Assembly: GCF_030867145.1 (NCBI RefSeq)
Contig: NC_134415.1
Location: 7,046,417 to 7,110,416, forward strand
DNA: 64,000 bases
Direction of reading: 5' to 3'
Origin: Opisthocomus hoazin
Lineage: Eukaryota; Chordata; Aves; Opisthocomiformes; Opisthocomidae
The notes under the pieces were generated by a model. The model was given only the letters and a program-made list of their open reading frames with translations, searched no databases and was not told the origin of the DNA. Position 1 is the first letter of the stretch. Every line of letters begins with the position of its first letter. Both the position numbers and the translations under genes were made by a program. Below, piece by piece: positions 1-13,464 of this stretch.

Positions 1-3000
1 TGCTACAGAAATGATGCTTTGGTATCTTTAGATGTCCAGTTCAGCCAAGGTCAGGTTCAGACTGCTTCTGGATCCTACCAGAACTTCCTTTGTGTCCACT
101 GAATTGATGTGGGGTTTTGTTGTGCACGGCATCTCCTCAGCACAGCAGGCAGGACTGAAGCAGATGTGCAGAGAGTAGAAGTGAATTAAAGGCGGGGGGC
201 GGAGAGGAGAAAATTATAGGCACGATGAGACACATTCGCTCTTGCAAAATTAATCAGGATTTTGATTTTGCTGGAGCTCCCTCTTGCACTCTTGAGATGT
301 GAGGCAGGTCACTCCTGTCAAACACAAGCCCACCTATGGGAAGGACACCACAGGATATATTGCACTCTCGCTCCAGTACGATCCCATGCAAGTAACAAAG
401 ATATCATAGAGCAGAATGTGTCCCCCAGACATCCATCTCTTTTGGGATGAAAGGCAATTTCATTACTTCCCCTCACCACTGCAAATTATGTGTACTGAAG
501 TAACTGCAGCACTTGCCTTCAGTTTGTTCCAGCCAGCTTCAAAAGAAATAGACTTTTACACTGAGCAGAAGTGGATTGAAAGCGACAGTTACAGAAGATA
601 GCGTTGAACAACCTCTCCTGAATTAGCAGCATCTAATCCTTCCACAGTTGTACATACAGTTTCAGAGGTTTGGATTCTATTTCCCATTCTGTCACACCAA
701 AAGAACCATGGCAGCACTCAGGGGCATTTACAGGACTCTCCACTGGGGCTAAGTGGTTTAGCAGTGCAGGGAATCACTCTCACATAGTCAAGCGCTGCTG
801 AAAAACAGGACCAAGAAGAGATCCAGTGAGGACACAGGTGATCAGGACGAGCAGGGACTACACTGAAAAGAACTAGTGTCGCCTGAGAGAAAAACCACGA
901 CGAGGGACTGCGTTTCCATTCCTGCCAACACAAGTTCCAGTGATCTGCAGTTTTAAATGTGGTTTGTACTTTCAGTAAAACTGAACCTTGGAAATTCCTG
1001 CAGACCAGGACTGTACGTCAACTATGAGTAAGTTTAAAACAGAAAACACTCCTCTAGCCAGAGCAGACACCCTGACGAAACAATTTCCAAGTCACTTTAA
1101 TAAGCTGCAGTCAAAACTAATTGCATAGGGAAGTGCACAATCAGATTTAAGGTCTTGGAAGTGATGGAAAATCCATCATGACTGCTATGTCCCAGGAGCT
1201 AATTACCAGCCCATTAGAAAATTTGGCACTCTATTTCCAATATGAGTTGGTCCAATTCCCCTATTAGAGCTCATTAAAACTGCCCTACTACAAATCTTCC
1301 TGTGTGTATTGAGTGATTAAGTCACCTCAAATCACCTGAATGGGTGAATTTGAGAGCTTACCTTTTATTCTGGGGGACTTAATGAGTTTTCTACACCACT
1401 GTTCTCTCGTCTCTCCCTTCCCAAGTGTATTAACACCAGCACAGGACAAGGAAGCCCAGTAATATAATGGGAGAACGTGCTTCTCCAACCCTGCTCTGGA
1501 TTCCCTCTGCTACACTGCCAAGGACTGTGCTAGCTACTCAGCCTCAGCGTAAAACCAGGAGTGCATGTTCAACTAATTGCCCCTCAACCCCCAGTCCTTC
1601 CCCATCCTTTCTGAAGCTTGCTTTCTCAAGACACAGCCCCCACTGTGTAGGTGGGATTTACATCTTTCTGCTTCCAAAACATGCAGCCTTTCATTTGTCA
1701 TGCGTAAATGCACCTAATTCATAATGCAATATCAGCTGCTCTTCTTAAATGACCTACCTTGCTCATTTTTTCAATTCCACCAATTTTTATCACCTGCAAA
1801 CTTCCATGCAATGGCCTTGTATTTTCTTCATGCTACAGACAAAAAATTATCCTCTAGATGAGGCATTAGTACTTTCTTAGCCTCAAAAAACTTCAAGCAA
1901 GACTTATACCTTTCCTGCACAGAAAATGGCCACCAGCACAAAGGAAATCAATGTTTCTGTGTACACAGACATGCCACAATTCCAGTACGATATCAGCTAC
2001 AGTACAAAAGGCTGTTCCTCCATTCACCCTTCGTAGCTTCTTTGAATATTTTTTTTTAAAGAAACAACCCTAGCCTCACAATTCTTCCTTTGACTGAGGA
2101 TGCTGCCAAAAGTGATGTTTGGTGGCCACATCCTGCAATAAGCATACATAACTCATAGCTGATTTTAATTATAAAATGTTTAAGTTTTGGAGCTATGCAT
2201 TCTCTGGTATTTAGTAGAACCATAAGATATCTAGGAAAGAGTTATGGGGAGAAAAATGACTATAATCTTCATTATGGATTATGTCCTGAAATAGCTTTTC
2301 TATAAGTACAGACTTTTCAAAATCACATGAGCTGATAAAGAAGAGGATTGTTACTATTTCTGTTGTGGTTTTGTTGTTGCTGGGTTTTGGTTGGTTGGTT
2401 TCTTTTTTTAACATATACTTAGCAAATCCTTTTGGCAGAAAGTTCCCCAGGAAGGTCAAAGTTGGTCTTCTACAATCTAAATATTTTTATGACAGGAAAA
2501 TACAAAGAGGTGTATAGAATTTATTGTCTGTCTGCCATTATTTTAAGTGTATCTTGCCACCAGTTCTCTTTTTCAAACCATGTGCCGTGACGCATGAAGA
2601 AGACTGGAGGAGCAGATTGAAACAGACTGATTATGCTTAACGAAAAGTTTCACTAATTTGCATTCCCCTCAATTTGAATGTTTCAAGCAGATTATTTTTC
2701 TAAAGTCTGGTTTCTCCGGATAATTATTTCCCTGACCTGCCTCTTAAATAATTCTTCTCCAGTGTCAAGGACAACACTCTCTTTTCTAGGCAGTTCTAGA
2801 CATTTTGTTAGCAACTCAGCCACTCTGCTCTCAGGTTCCTTCAGAACTGGACCAACACTGTAGTTCCTGGTGACTCGTTGCGTTCCAGTTTTCCTGTGCA
2901 CACCAGCATGTGTTCTCACTCAACATATTTACACACTGGTGCAGCTTCAGTGCAGAGCAGGAGGTGGCACAACAGTTCAGATGTCCTCTGCTGTCCCCTT

Positions 3001-4759
3001 CAGATGACCCTAAGAGCCCATTGTGTCAGGGTGGTGATGGTAAGGAGAGACAGCAGTTGGGATACAATCTTGTAGTTCCTCTGTCTTCCAAAATCTGTCC
3101 CTCCGTCTCACAGGACAAAATATACAAAGAGAAGTTCTTCCAATTCTACATGAATGAAAGGCAGGGAATAGAAGAGAATGTTCTGCCATTCTGTCAGAAC
3201 ACAGGGAGCCAAACTTTCTGCTTGGTTTCACTCCAGAGGCCACATTCTGCCTCCTATTTTTTGCTTTAGTCAGGCTGTAAGGCGCATGGGCTATTACCAG
3301 GCATAAGAGAAGGAAGCAATTTTTAATCTGACTCTGTGTGAAAGGAAGAAAAATTACACAAACACAAGTGTTTAAGTGTTTTTATAGACCAGAAGCCCTG
3401 GAGACCTACCCCAGCGGAAGATTAAGGAGCAGAAACAAGGATGAAAAGGAAATCTTGACACCAAAAATAGTTTGTGTGGTAGTTTTCATTTCAGAGTACA
3501 TCACTGCAAAGACACAGAGAAGTCAAAGAAACCAACTTTTCACACACCACAATTCTTCTGGGATTCCACATACATCCAGTGCACCATAAACTGTAATTGT
3601 GGAATAAATGATAATTCACGGCTGTGTTCACTTCTAAGCACATGAAGTTCTCTCCACTTGTACTCCCTCCCTTGCCTTCCTCCTGCTGTTGACTGGGAGA
3701 TGTAGTGGAGAAGCAACCGAACACAAGAAGCATCAAAGGAATAAGAAGTCAGAGTTCAGTGGCTCCTACAAGATAATCGGTGCATCACACTTGCTAGAGA
3801 CTAAGATCAGAGAATAAAAAAAGCCCCAAACCCATAGTTTTGAAGCAGTAAGCACTTCAGGAAAAGCTACTTTGTGGAGACTGAAAACCATTTAGAAAAA
3901 CTTCCTCCCATGGGTTTTATTGCACGAGTTTGGGTTCAGCGTCTTACTGAGAATCTGTTATGATAAGAAGTCAATACCTAAGTAAGACGTATCTAAAACT
4001 TCAGCTACAAAATCAAAGATTGCACTTTCCAGTAAGGAAAACACAGCAATCCAGTAAGTTTTTACAGTGCAAGGGGTGAAAGACTGTTCACATTAAGTGG
4101 CATCGAGCTTGTGCGCTATTTTTAATCTCTTTAATTGTTTAAATATGAGCAATACTTAAGGATTATCATGACAAAACAGCAAAAGCCTCAGTAACACCTA
4201 CAGATTTCTTTTTAGTTCTCTTGATGTCCATAACTCCAAATCAAATGACGAGTATTGTTCACCATTCTGTGATCTGTGATGGATTCACTCCAATTTATGT
4301 CATCGTGAATTACTGACACACTGTAACATTAATTTTCTGTGTATGATAAAGACAAAACACAACATGTAATTTGCTGACTCATTCTCAAAAATCAGTTAAA
4401 CTTCTTAAATGCTGTCTGCTTTGGAGAAAAAGTGACGGAGGAAAGAGAATGTACATCACGCAGAGGTTATTCAAGTATTAATGACACCATTATCAAAAAA
4501 TGTGGCCAAACTATACTGTTTAGTGCACACATCTGCATGAAAGTGGACATGCAGCTGTGAAACTTGACAGGCTAGAGACACTGTCACAAGGTTAAAAAAT
4601 TCTATAAATTCAGGGAAATCGTCTAGAATCTGCATTGCTAGCTCAATCCTGACATGCAGACCACAGACTCTGTACACTGAATGTCTTGGCTGAAAAAATA
4701 AAACGCTTCATTAGAAAATGAACTTTCCTAACACTGACGTGGATAACCAAGAAAAGCTT
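1..4759. other. Left flank, no gene recognised
   Basis: AT-rich sequence without recognisable exon, RNA gene or repeat family. Open frames are short (at most 119 codons, 2910-3269) and show no family features. A T/G-rich simple stretch lies at about 2360-2410. Confidence 0.6.
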
Positions 4760-5419
4760 TGTCGTGGTTTAACCTGGCAGCCAGCAACTAAGCACCAGAC
4801 AGCCGCTCACTCACCCCTTCGCTTTACCCCAGCTGGATGGGGAGGAGAATGAACAAAAGGGCAAACTCGTCGGTTGAGATAAAGACAGGTTAATAAGATG
4901 ACAAAGTACATACTAATACTGATAATAATAATGATAATAATGAATATGCAAAACAAACTATACACAATACACAAACATATTCCTACCACCTAACGACTGA
5001 TTTGTAGTCAGTCCCCCAACCAGCAATGCCAGAACCTGGAAATCATGAATTTCACGAAACTCCTGCAAAAGAAAGACTGAACTCCTGGAAAAGTTCGAAC
5101 TCCCAACCAAGAGAAGATTTGAACTCATGGAAACGAGAAAGAAAGATTCCTGCCCCCTGGCCAGCCCCCATCCATAAACTGAGCATGACGTCCATGGTAC
5201 AGAATATCTCCATTGCCCAGCTTGGCTCTCTGCCTGGCTGTGCTCCCTCCCAGCTCCTCCACCCCTGCTCATTGGCTCAATATGAGAAACTGGAAAATGT
5301 CCTTGATTTCATAGCAACAACTGAAAACATCGGTGTTATCAACATTCTTCTTGTACTAAATCCAAAACACAGCAGCTACTGGGAGGAAAATTAACGCTAT
5401 CCCAGCCAAAATCAGGACA
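4760..5419 (-). mobile_element. Solo LTR of an avian ERVL-like endogenous retrovirus
   Basis: A 660-base unit runs from TGTCGTGGTTTAACC to CAAAATCAGGACA, with the TG...CA ends of an LTR. The terminal sequences (on the minus strand TGTCCTGATTTTGGCTGGG and ...AAACCACGACA), the TGAGCATGACGTC segment and the ATAATAAT tract match a solo-LTR family I know from neoavian genomes. Sense orientation is taken as minus from that memory. No viral coding sequence flanks it. The 5 bases either side (AGCTT and CATTT) do not form a clean target duplication. Open frames inside it are chance. Confidence 0.8.
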
Positions 5420-8400
5420 CATTTAAAGGAACTTCTTATCCCAAGAGGAAGAAGGAACTGAATTTAATGCCTCTTCAGTGAGGAGAGTCAAAGGGAAGAG
5501 TGGCCTACGGACAGGCCTATGGGCCTTGAGTGCAGTTTGTTCATTGCTTTGAGGATCAGCACCTACATTGTTAACACCAGAAAGCTGGGTAGATGTAAGA
5601 GCATGCAAGATCTACAGGCTAAGAATATGACGTACAGAGTGGAGAGTACTGAGGTTGTTTCCATTTTATTTCACTCGATTGTATGATCTGACTGTTTGTG
5701 TTCTTTCCCTTAAACATTCATTTTCCACTTCAGCAAAACCCTCCAGCATTCTGAACTGTAATAATCCTAAATAGATTATTATATTCAACAAATTATGGAA
5801 GTTTTCTCCTACTGACAAGAAAATCCTCATCAAACCAAATTGTCCTTATCCCACAAGCCAACTTAGATGTCACATTTAATTCAGGCTTCTTAAGGGGAAC
5901 GGAACCTTTCAATCCACCAGCATTTCCATCATGCATCATCGTAGCACAGCAATTTGAGCCACACACTGCAAACAAGAGTTAAATTGATTTAGGAATTTAC
6001 TTAAACTGGTAAAGAATATTTTTTAAACTGTAAACAGACATCTGTTTTGATACTGACAACCATTCATTAGTCCTGGTGTTTGCCAACATACTGCAGCAGA
6101 TGTTATTTCCTTTTTGTATATTTTCATAAGATGCGGTCATTGTTTAAGCTACATTCTAACAAGGACTCAGAATTAAATGGAACTAGTTAAATTAAAAATG
6201 GAATGTTATTCTCCAGTGTGAATTAATTACAATGACACATTGAAGTGAGAAGAAATAATTCATGTTCTGCAAATAGCTGCAAAATGGCTGTAATGTTAAC
6301 ATTTGGCTGATCTTTATGCACAAGTGGAAACGAGAGTATACTGGAAATGCTTGTTATTGTGTCTCGGAGCATTCTTTTATAACATCAATGTGTGTATAAA
6401 TAATGTAAATTTAAGAGAAGCACATATATACATGCACATATAAACACAGTCAGGTATTTAAATTCCGGATTTTTGTCCAAGCCAATGTATTTAGTGGAAA
6501 AGGACAAAATAACTTGAACAAACAGGAAATCTCTATCTTTCCTCGATCTCTCTAAACCGAAATGCAAACCAGTGTTTAAGAAACCTCCCGAAGTTCAGAT
6601 AGTTTACTTCCCATTTCTCTTCTGAGACAAAAAAAAACGGTGAGATGTAATGAAGTCAGTTGTCCTCACACTATTCCAGTTTAAGAGCAAGGATCGGTAA
6701 ACCTATGTAAGATATCTCCCTAGATTTCAGCAGTTCATACATGTATTTGATAACAATCTGAGGTGCTGGATGCTCATTTGGACTGAATTTTAAATCCCTG
6801 AAGGTTCATCCATCACCAGCTTACAGTCTGCAGGAACAAGAACGCTATTTACTATTTTGGTTTTCTTTTCTTTCTCTTTTTTCCAACTTTACTACTTGTG
6901 AAAGGTCCAAAAGTACTGTAAGTGGAGACTAGACTGGATAAAAAGATGTTCTCTTTATCACCAGAAAAACTGCCCTACCTTGTCCTCTCAACAAAACTTA
7001 AGTGTGAAACTTAAAAACAACTGCCAGATTCTGACTACTAACATGTCTTTCATCATTGTACGTTTAATAGAAACTTCATGGCCCAGCTTGAAACTCCCTG
7101 TTCAGCATTCAAGGAACACTCAATATGTGAAGAATTTTACAGCTAAGGACAAGACAAAGCTTGTAGGTCAATGCATCTTCTTTTATTAGACAAACAGGTA
7201 TAGTTTTTTGAAAAACTTGAATAAGCTTTTGGACATGCAATCCCTTCTTGGGGTATGAAATACATAATAGAAGCAGCCTACTTTGGAACTACATAACAAT
7301 AGAGAAAACTGAGAACTGTGACAATTACAACAAAACACCACAAGACCACTGAAGGCACCAAATTTTGCTGTTTGAACTTGAGACTACAGAAGATAAAGGC
7401 AGCAGCCAAGTCAAACACGACATCGCTTTCCTAAGAGATCACCGAGACACCGCTATTAGCCCTGCAGCTCACAGCACGTGACTGAAAGCCAGTTCACTTC
7501 CCAGGCTCTGTGACTATGCTATTCTGTTACTATCTGGAAACCTCTAGTATCAACCTTCTACCTGGTCCACCAGAGCAGGCTCACACCAGCTACATTAACC
7601 TGTGTGAATCGCATCGAGGACTTCAAAGGAAAGAACTGTAAAGTACAAAGGATTGTATAATGAATAACACTCGAAAGAAAAGCAGAAAGAACATGCAGTG
7701 TTAAGCCCAAAATATCCACAATTATGCGACCATCAGGTTCTGCCTCCAGGCAGAGTTCTGAACAAAACTTCAGCAGAAAACAGTGGAAGCAGAAATCATG
7801 GATGACGTAACAGGAATGGGCCTGAAGACCATTTCATTTGTTGAGATCAGTGGGTCTTGCCAAAACTACAAGCCAGTGCAGGTGAGAAGAGGAGAGGGCA
7901 CACTTCTGCTCTAAAGAGCCCCTTCCCTCCCAAGGTCAGCAAGCGTATCAGGCTGTTTGGAGGAGGCAGGGGCTCAGGCTTGCAAGGACAGGGGCAGCAG
8001 CGAGCCTGCTGCCTCTCACCCAGAGTTCCCAGCCCTTGAGGCAGGCGGCTGCAATCTGAGGTGAAGCCCATCTTTTGTTTTGATTCCAGTTGCCAGGAAG
8101 GAATGAGTTTCCAGCAGTTTTAGTTATGAGGCAGGAAGCAACAAAAAACAGCAACAAAAATTTTAAAAAAATGCAGAAGAGGGCAACAGGAGTCAAGAGA
8201 CAACATGACAAGTCAGTAGAAGGACAACATGCAGGACAGATGTGTGTGTGTGTCTGTGCCTGTGCAGTACTGGCGCTTCCCATAAGATTTAGCTATAGGC
8301 CGGAACTTGGCTTAGCATCGATCATGATAATTTGAGACATCAGTGACTGGTATTCTCAGAGGACATTTAGTATCATTGTTCACTAGGCATGATGCCTAAA

Positions 8401-11400
8401 TATCATTCCATTCCTTGAGGAATTATATGCCAAACTTAAGAAGTAGAGTACTTTAAACAGCGGTATATTCTTCGCACACAGCTTTGATTGATACAGGTTT
8501 TGTAACAGCTAACAGCACCCACTGGAAAGGCTCTGGGACCAGCTTGTGCTGAATAATGGTTAGCTGTGGGAGCCAGGATTCTCAGCTTATTCTCTTTAAA
8601 TAAAGCCTCAAAACATTAGGATTAAAGAAGAGCAGGAAAAGCACTGAAGAACTAGCACTACCAGCAAGGAAAGAGTGTCAGAAGTATATTTAAGACTCTC
8701 ATCCAAGCAGCATTCAGGTTTTCATAACAGCCTTGATAATGATCTTACACTTACAGAGCATCTTTCATCCAGAAGGATCCATTTATGAGCTGTATGCATA
8801 CCATGGGAACAACTGCCCTCCCTTCTGCCAACTTACACACTGAAATGCTGCTTACACCTCTGGAGGGAAATGTTGTGCTGTGCAAATTGCTACATCACAA
8901 CCAAAATGGATCAGGACAGGCAGTGCCAAGTGCTACAACAGTCAAATAAAAAACATAGTAGGGAATTGGAAAGAAACAGAACATAAATAAGCAAAACCAC
9001 TTTCTGGTCAGGATACTGAGATTAACAGAGAAACTTTCAATATGTATCATGGTATTAGTCATGGAACTTTTGCTTTTAAATCTCCATTGGACCTTTTGGT
9101 TGTCACATAGATTCTACCAAAGTATAATCATACAGGCTGCTCTCTAAAACGTTAGCAATCAGCCAGCTGAGCCTGACAGAGCTGTTTCCAAAACTTTAAA
9201 TAGTTATGTCATGTGTAATATATGGTAATTACTGGCTTTCTAATTGTACCCAACGTAAAGCAAGAAGGATTTTAGATCAAATAACATGAACAAAAAGCAT
9301 TTATAGAATAACATTTATATTTTAAATGCATTAGGACAATTCTCACTAGGTCCAAGTACCCTCTTTATTCAATTTGTTTCTGACTTAGTCCTATCATCCT
9401 TACTTACATAGGTTGCTTTTTTCCCATACAAGTGGAAAAGAACAGGACTGCCCACGGAGATAACAGGAGCAAACTCGGGACTCCTGCAACAGAAGAAAAA
9501 GAACATGAAAACAGTTCATGTTGACTGCAACATTGTAATTAAGGCTGGGGTAAATTTGCACTTGTGAGGGTGCAGTGAAGCTTTGTGGCAACGGATATGG
9601 GCTGAGGGCAGGGCCCTCACAGTGCATAAAGCAGGGACTGAACTCCTCATTTTGTCACAGGGCAATCAACTTCATGGCAGAATAAGGAGGCAAAAAGCCC
9701 AAACCCCATCTGAGCTCCTTTCACTCAGTTTCCAAGAGGGGAAAGTGTTCCAGTTTCACTCAAAAAGGGGCAAGCAAAGCCACAACAAAGCTTTTCTGGC
9801 CTTGGGTCCAAGAAACCCAGGGCTTTATCCTCCCAGCCAATCAACCAACCGACCAACCTACCTACAAAGGCCCTGCTGTCAGGTTAGGAATTCAGGACAA
9901 GAGCACAGACAGAACCATTCTTGCTATTCTTTCGGCATAACACTAGTGTATCGCACAACTGAAATAAATATATAATCATTGATACTTTCGTTTAAGAGCG
10001 TGGGTCAGGAAACTTATGAGTAAGGGAAAAGAGAGCATCTTCCCGAGCCTTAACTGTTTCCCTCATCCCTATATTTTCTTCCTTTGATGGTTTCCCCAAT
10101 TAAAAAAGGACTTTTGTCACATCAACTGCCGTTAGCTTAACGAATCAGAGCAGCCAGCTCTCCTTTTGACATCAGACTGCTCAGGTGATCTTTAGATGTT
10201 ACTTTCCAAAATGTGCTTTCCAACAATTAAACTTAATTTCAGATTAACACAGATTTAGATTTTTCCCCCTATGGAACAGGAGTAATGCTAAATGGGGAAA
10301 AGTTTCCAAGTGCAAAAGTAGGTATTTCAAATGAAATTGGAAGGAAGGAGCCTTCCACCACCCCTCTGAACAGGCCATGACACTGCTGGTCCATGGACCT
10401 ATGACAACAACCAACAGCGGTAAGACTAAATACAAACCTCAGTGCTTGCAGGATGATGGCCAGCCTCTGACAGGAGGTTGTAAGGCAGGGATCCATCCTT
10501 TATTAAATTCTAAATGTTACGTGTATTGCCTTGCTATGATATTTCTACCCACTTGGTGTTCATCCACTTGCTTCACTTATGAAGGATTTTTACTTGAAAA
10601 CCACCTAAACTACAAATGGATCCAAGCAGCAGTCATGCAGACAAAGCACGTATTACGAACAAGTAAATAACAAGCTTTTCTTCTGGGAAGAAAACAAATC
10701 CTCAGTTCCTGGCAGAGGCAAACCACTGTTCCTAGCAACCAAGACTTCTGAACAACAATCTAAACTGATGAATCAGAATTTGTAATGACAGAAACAGAAT
10801 TATACGCAGCCCTCTACAAGGAGAAATTAAACATAACTACATTACCAGTAACATGACAAATGCAGCTAAGCTAGAAAACACATGATAAAAAATAGTAACT
10901 AAAGTAAATGGTAACCATGAAGATGGTTTTATCATTTAAAAAATGAATTTCATCTGTCTGATTGCTCAAATAACTTTTTTTTTCCCCCAGCAATATTGAG
11001 CTGAATTGACTATTCAGCAATTTCAATACCATTAACTGCTAATGCTGAAATAGGGTTTTGTTTTTCAGATCAGGCAAGAAATGAGTGACAGCCATGCCAG
11101 AGTTTGTATAGATTTTAGCACAGGAGAGACTGTTTACTCTCTGTGACTTTCCTCATTGTGCCTGGGCAAAACCACAGGTGGCACTAAGAGGAATTTCTTT
11201 AGTGGGCAGAATTTCTTTCCTTTGTTCTTTTCTTGGTTGAAAAAGAAGGAATAGAAAAGTAACTACCAACGACTGAATTTTCTTGGGAAAATATGTTCGT
11301 TCTTATAACAAGAGCAGCGGTACAGGATCTCCCTTAAACTAACAGCTAGGGTGAAGGGGAAGATGTAACAAGAGAAACATACAGGCATTTCTTTGATATT

Positions 11401-12060
11401 GACACAAATGCAAGCACGCACAGTAGCGGATTAGTAGAACAGCATCCAGTCTCTTTAATTCAACACACAAAGACATAACAAGGTTCACTGGTTGAAAACC
11501 AAAGCTAAAAAAATCTGAACAGGAAGAAAAATGCAAATTTTAAATGAAGGTAGTTAACTATTGGAATATTTTATCCTAGTGTATTGGTAGATTCCTCAGT
11601 GCCGCACTTGGATAGCTTCCTAAAAGATGAACCCTCAAACAACCATAAAGCATTAGGTTTCACACAGAGTAACTGGGTAATATTTCATGGTATCTGTTAT
11701 AACACTGATACGAGTAGATGTGCATAATGGTCTCTGCTGACCCTGAATGATCAAAAGCTTTAACTCGAACTGAATATACAAGAGAACAAGAAAACAATTT
11801 ATGGATCCTTCTGCCAACTTCATTTATGCTGATTAGTATCTTAACTGGATAATAAAATCTAACCGAAATCAAGGTATCACTAGTGTGAGCAAGGCTGGAA
11901 AAATCGGAAACTTTCAGTTTTACGGAAATTGGATTTTGTAGTTATGCTGTCTCTTTATTTCTTCAGACTTAATAACTTTAGAAACTAATAGCTAATTTAA
12001 AAAACAAATGCGACACCAAGTATCTGAGAAATTAAATTCTTGAAGCTGAGGGGCCAGGTG
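5420..12060. other. Intergenic sequence, no gene recognised
   Basis: Nothing assignable was seen. Minor simple repeats are (TG)n at about 8240-8252 and CCAA-type at about 9836-9862. The longest open frame (130 codons, 9583-9975 plus) has no recognisable domain. Confidence 0.6.
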
Positions 12061-12074
12061 TATAATTTGTTTTT

Positions 12075-12600
12075 CCTCATTGCCAGCAAGAATCAACCTA
12101 CTGACATACCCATGTCTGGAGACTTTCTACAAGAATGCAGGTCTGGTCCTGGCAAGAAACCAGTCATGGATTTTGTTGGAGCACATGGAAATAGATAATC
12201 CGAATGCCAAAGTCCATCTGGGTTTCCAAAAGGTCTTTGAAAAGGCCACCCACATGAAGTTTTCAGAGATCCAAACTGCCGTGGAATAATCTTATCATGG
12301 ACAAATAATTGCATAAAATACAAGAAAGAAAATATAGGGGTAAATGGGCATTTTTCACAACGAAGTTCATCACCGGATGTCCATCTGGATCTACACTAGG
12401 AGCTATTTTATTCAACTTCATCACAAATTATATAGGGAAGAGTGGACAGTAAAGTGACAAGGCTCACTGCTGATGCTAAATTATTCAGGATAGAAGAAAA
12501 TAAAAGCTGAATGGCAAGAGTTACAGAAGTACTGATGATACAGAAAGGCTAGCAATAAAATGACACATGAGGGAAAACAATGCAATTCATTGTAAACATG
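12075..12600 (+). mobile_element. Ancient CR1/L3-like LINE remnant (reverse-transcriptase region)
   Basis: A decayed copy of the internal part of a CR1-clade LINE. TGGGTTTCCAAAAGGTCTTT (about 12219) corresponds to the DFQKAFD motif region. GGATCTACACTAGGAGC and TTATTCAACTTCATC (about 12388-12422) correspond to the GS.LGP.LFN.FI region. Then come a GCTGATGCTAAATTATTC stretch (FADDTKL equivalent, about 12471) and CAATAAAATGACACATGAGG. Many substitutions and indels mark it as far older than the other CR1 copies. It was recognised by eye. Confidence 0.6.
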
Positions 12601-13040
12601 CAGAGTCACAGCAACCCAGGCTTGGTATAGTTTTGCAACCAAACCCGAATGACAGTCCGTGAAGCATGGTACTACCTGCAGATCCAGCCAGTGGGGCAGG
12701 ACGTTGGATCCTTTTGCCCATTTCTGAAAGATTTGAAGTCATTTCACCCGGCAAGAGGTGGGATAGACTGTATGGCCTCCTGAAATGCTTTGTGAGGGCA
12801 GAAAAAAAGCTTGCATGAACCAAAGGAGGGGAAAAGGAGAGATGAAGGTGGTTTGGAGAGGAACAAACATGGAAAAATAGTGGGATAGCCAGTTGTATGT
12901 AAACAGGTTGCTGGTCATCACTTTTATCTGTCCATGTCCTGCACCTGATCAGTGCAGTCTGTGCCGTCTTCCTACCAAGCTCCATGTAAAAGCATTTTCT
13001 TGGGCGAGGGGACCCTCTGTTCTGTGTGGCGTTGTTTGTT
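12601..13040. other. Unassigned intergenic sequence
   Basis: No repeat or coding feature was recognised. A 157-codon minus-strand open frame (12587-13060) shows no family features. Confidence 0.5.
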
Positions 13041-13192
13041 GAAGGTCTAAGTGCCAGCAACTGGAGTCAGACCGCAGATCATAGGAGTTATTGGAGAGAC
13101 TGGAGGGAGTGAGGGGTCTAAGTGCTACCAACTGGGGAGGGTACCATGAGTCATAAGGGCCACCATGTCCAGGGTGCAAGCAATAGGAGAGA

Positions 13193-13390
13193 TCACAGAA
13201 TCACAGAATGATAGGGGTTGGAAGGGACCTCTGTGGGTCATCTAGTCCAACCCCCCTGCCAAAGCAGGGTCACCCAGAGCAGGCTGCACAGGACCTTGTC
13301 CAGATGTGTCTTGAATATCTCCAGAGAAGGAGAATCCACAACCTCCCCGGGCAACCTGTGCCGGGGCTCCGTCACCCTCAGAGTGAAGGG
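13193..13390 (-). mobile_element. CR1 LINE 3' end, first part (split copy)
   Basis: The minus-strand CR1 tail (TCACAGAATCACAGAATG, then GGTTGGAAGGGACCTCTGTG) is followed by the 3' coding end. It is interrupted at GAGTGAAGGG and continues at 13465. Confidence 0.92.
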
Positions 13391-13464
13391 TTGGACTAGA
13401 TGCAGGCAGTTGGAATAGACGACCCATAGAGGTCCCTTCCAACTCTTACCATTCTGTGATTCTG
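13389..13464 (+). mobile_element. Short CR1 3' end nested in opposite orientation
   Basis: A plus-strand CR1 terminus (TTGGACTAGA ... GAGGTCCCTTCCAAC ... ATTCTGTGATTCTG) sits exactly where the minus-strand CR1 is broken. It contains an extra 20 bases that partly repeat TTGGACTAGA. Confidence 0.85.

Noticed and set aside
5026-5394. 122-codon frame
   Set aside because: It lies wholly within the solo LTR, which is non-coding.
9583-9975. 130-codon plus-strand frame in the left flank
   Set aside because: No family resemblance and includes a CCAA simple repeat. Judged chance.
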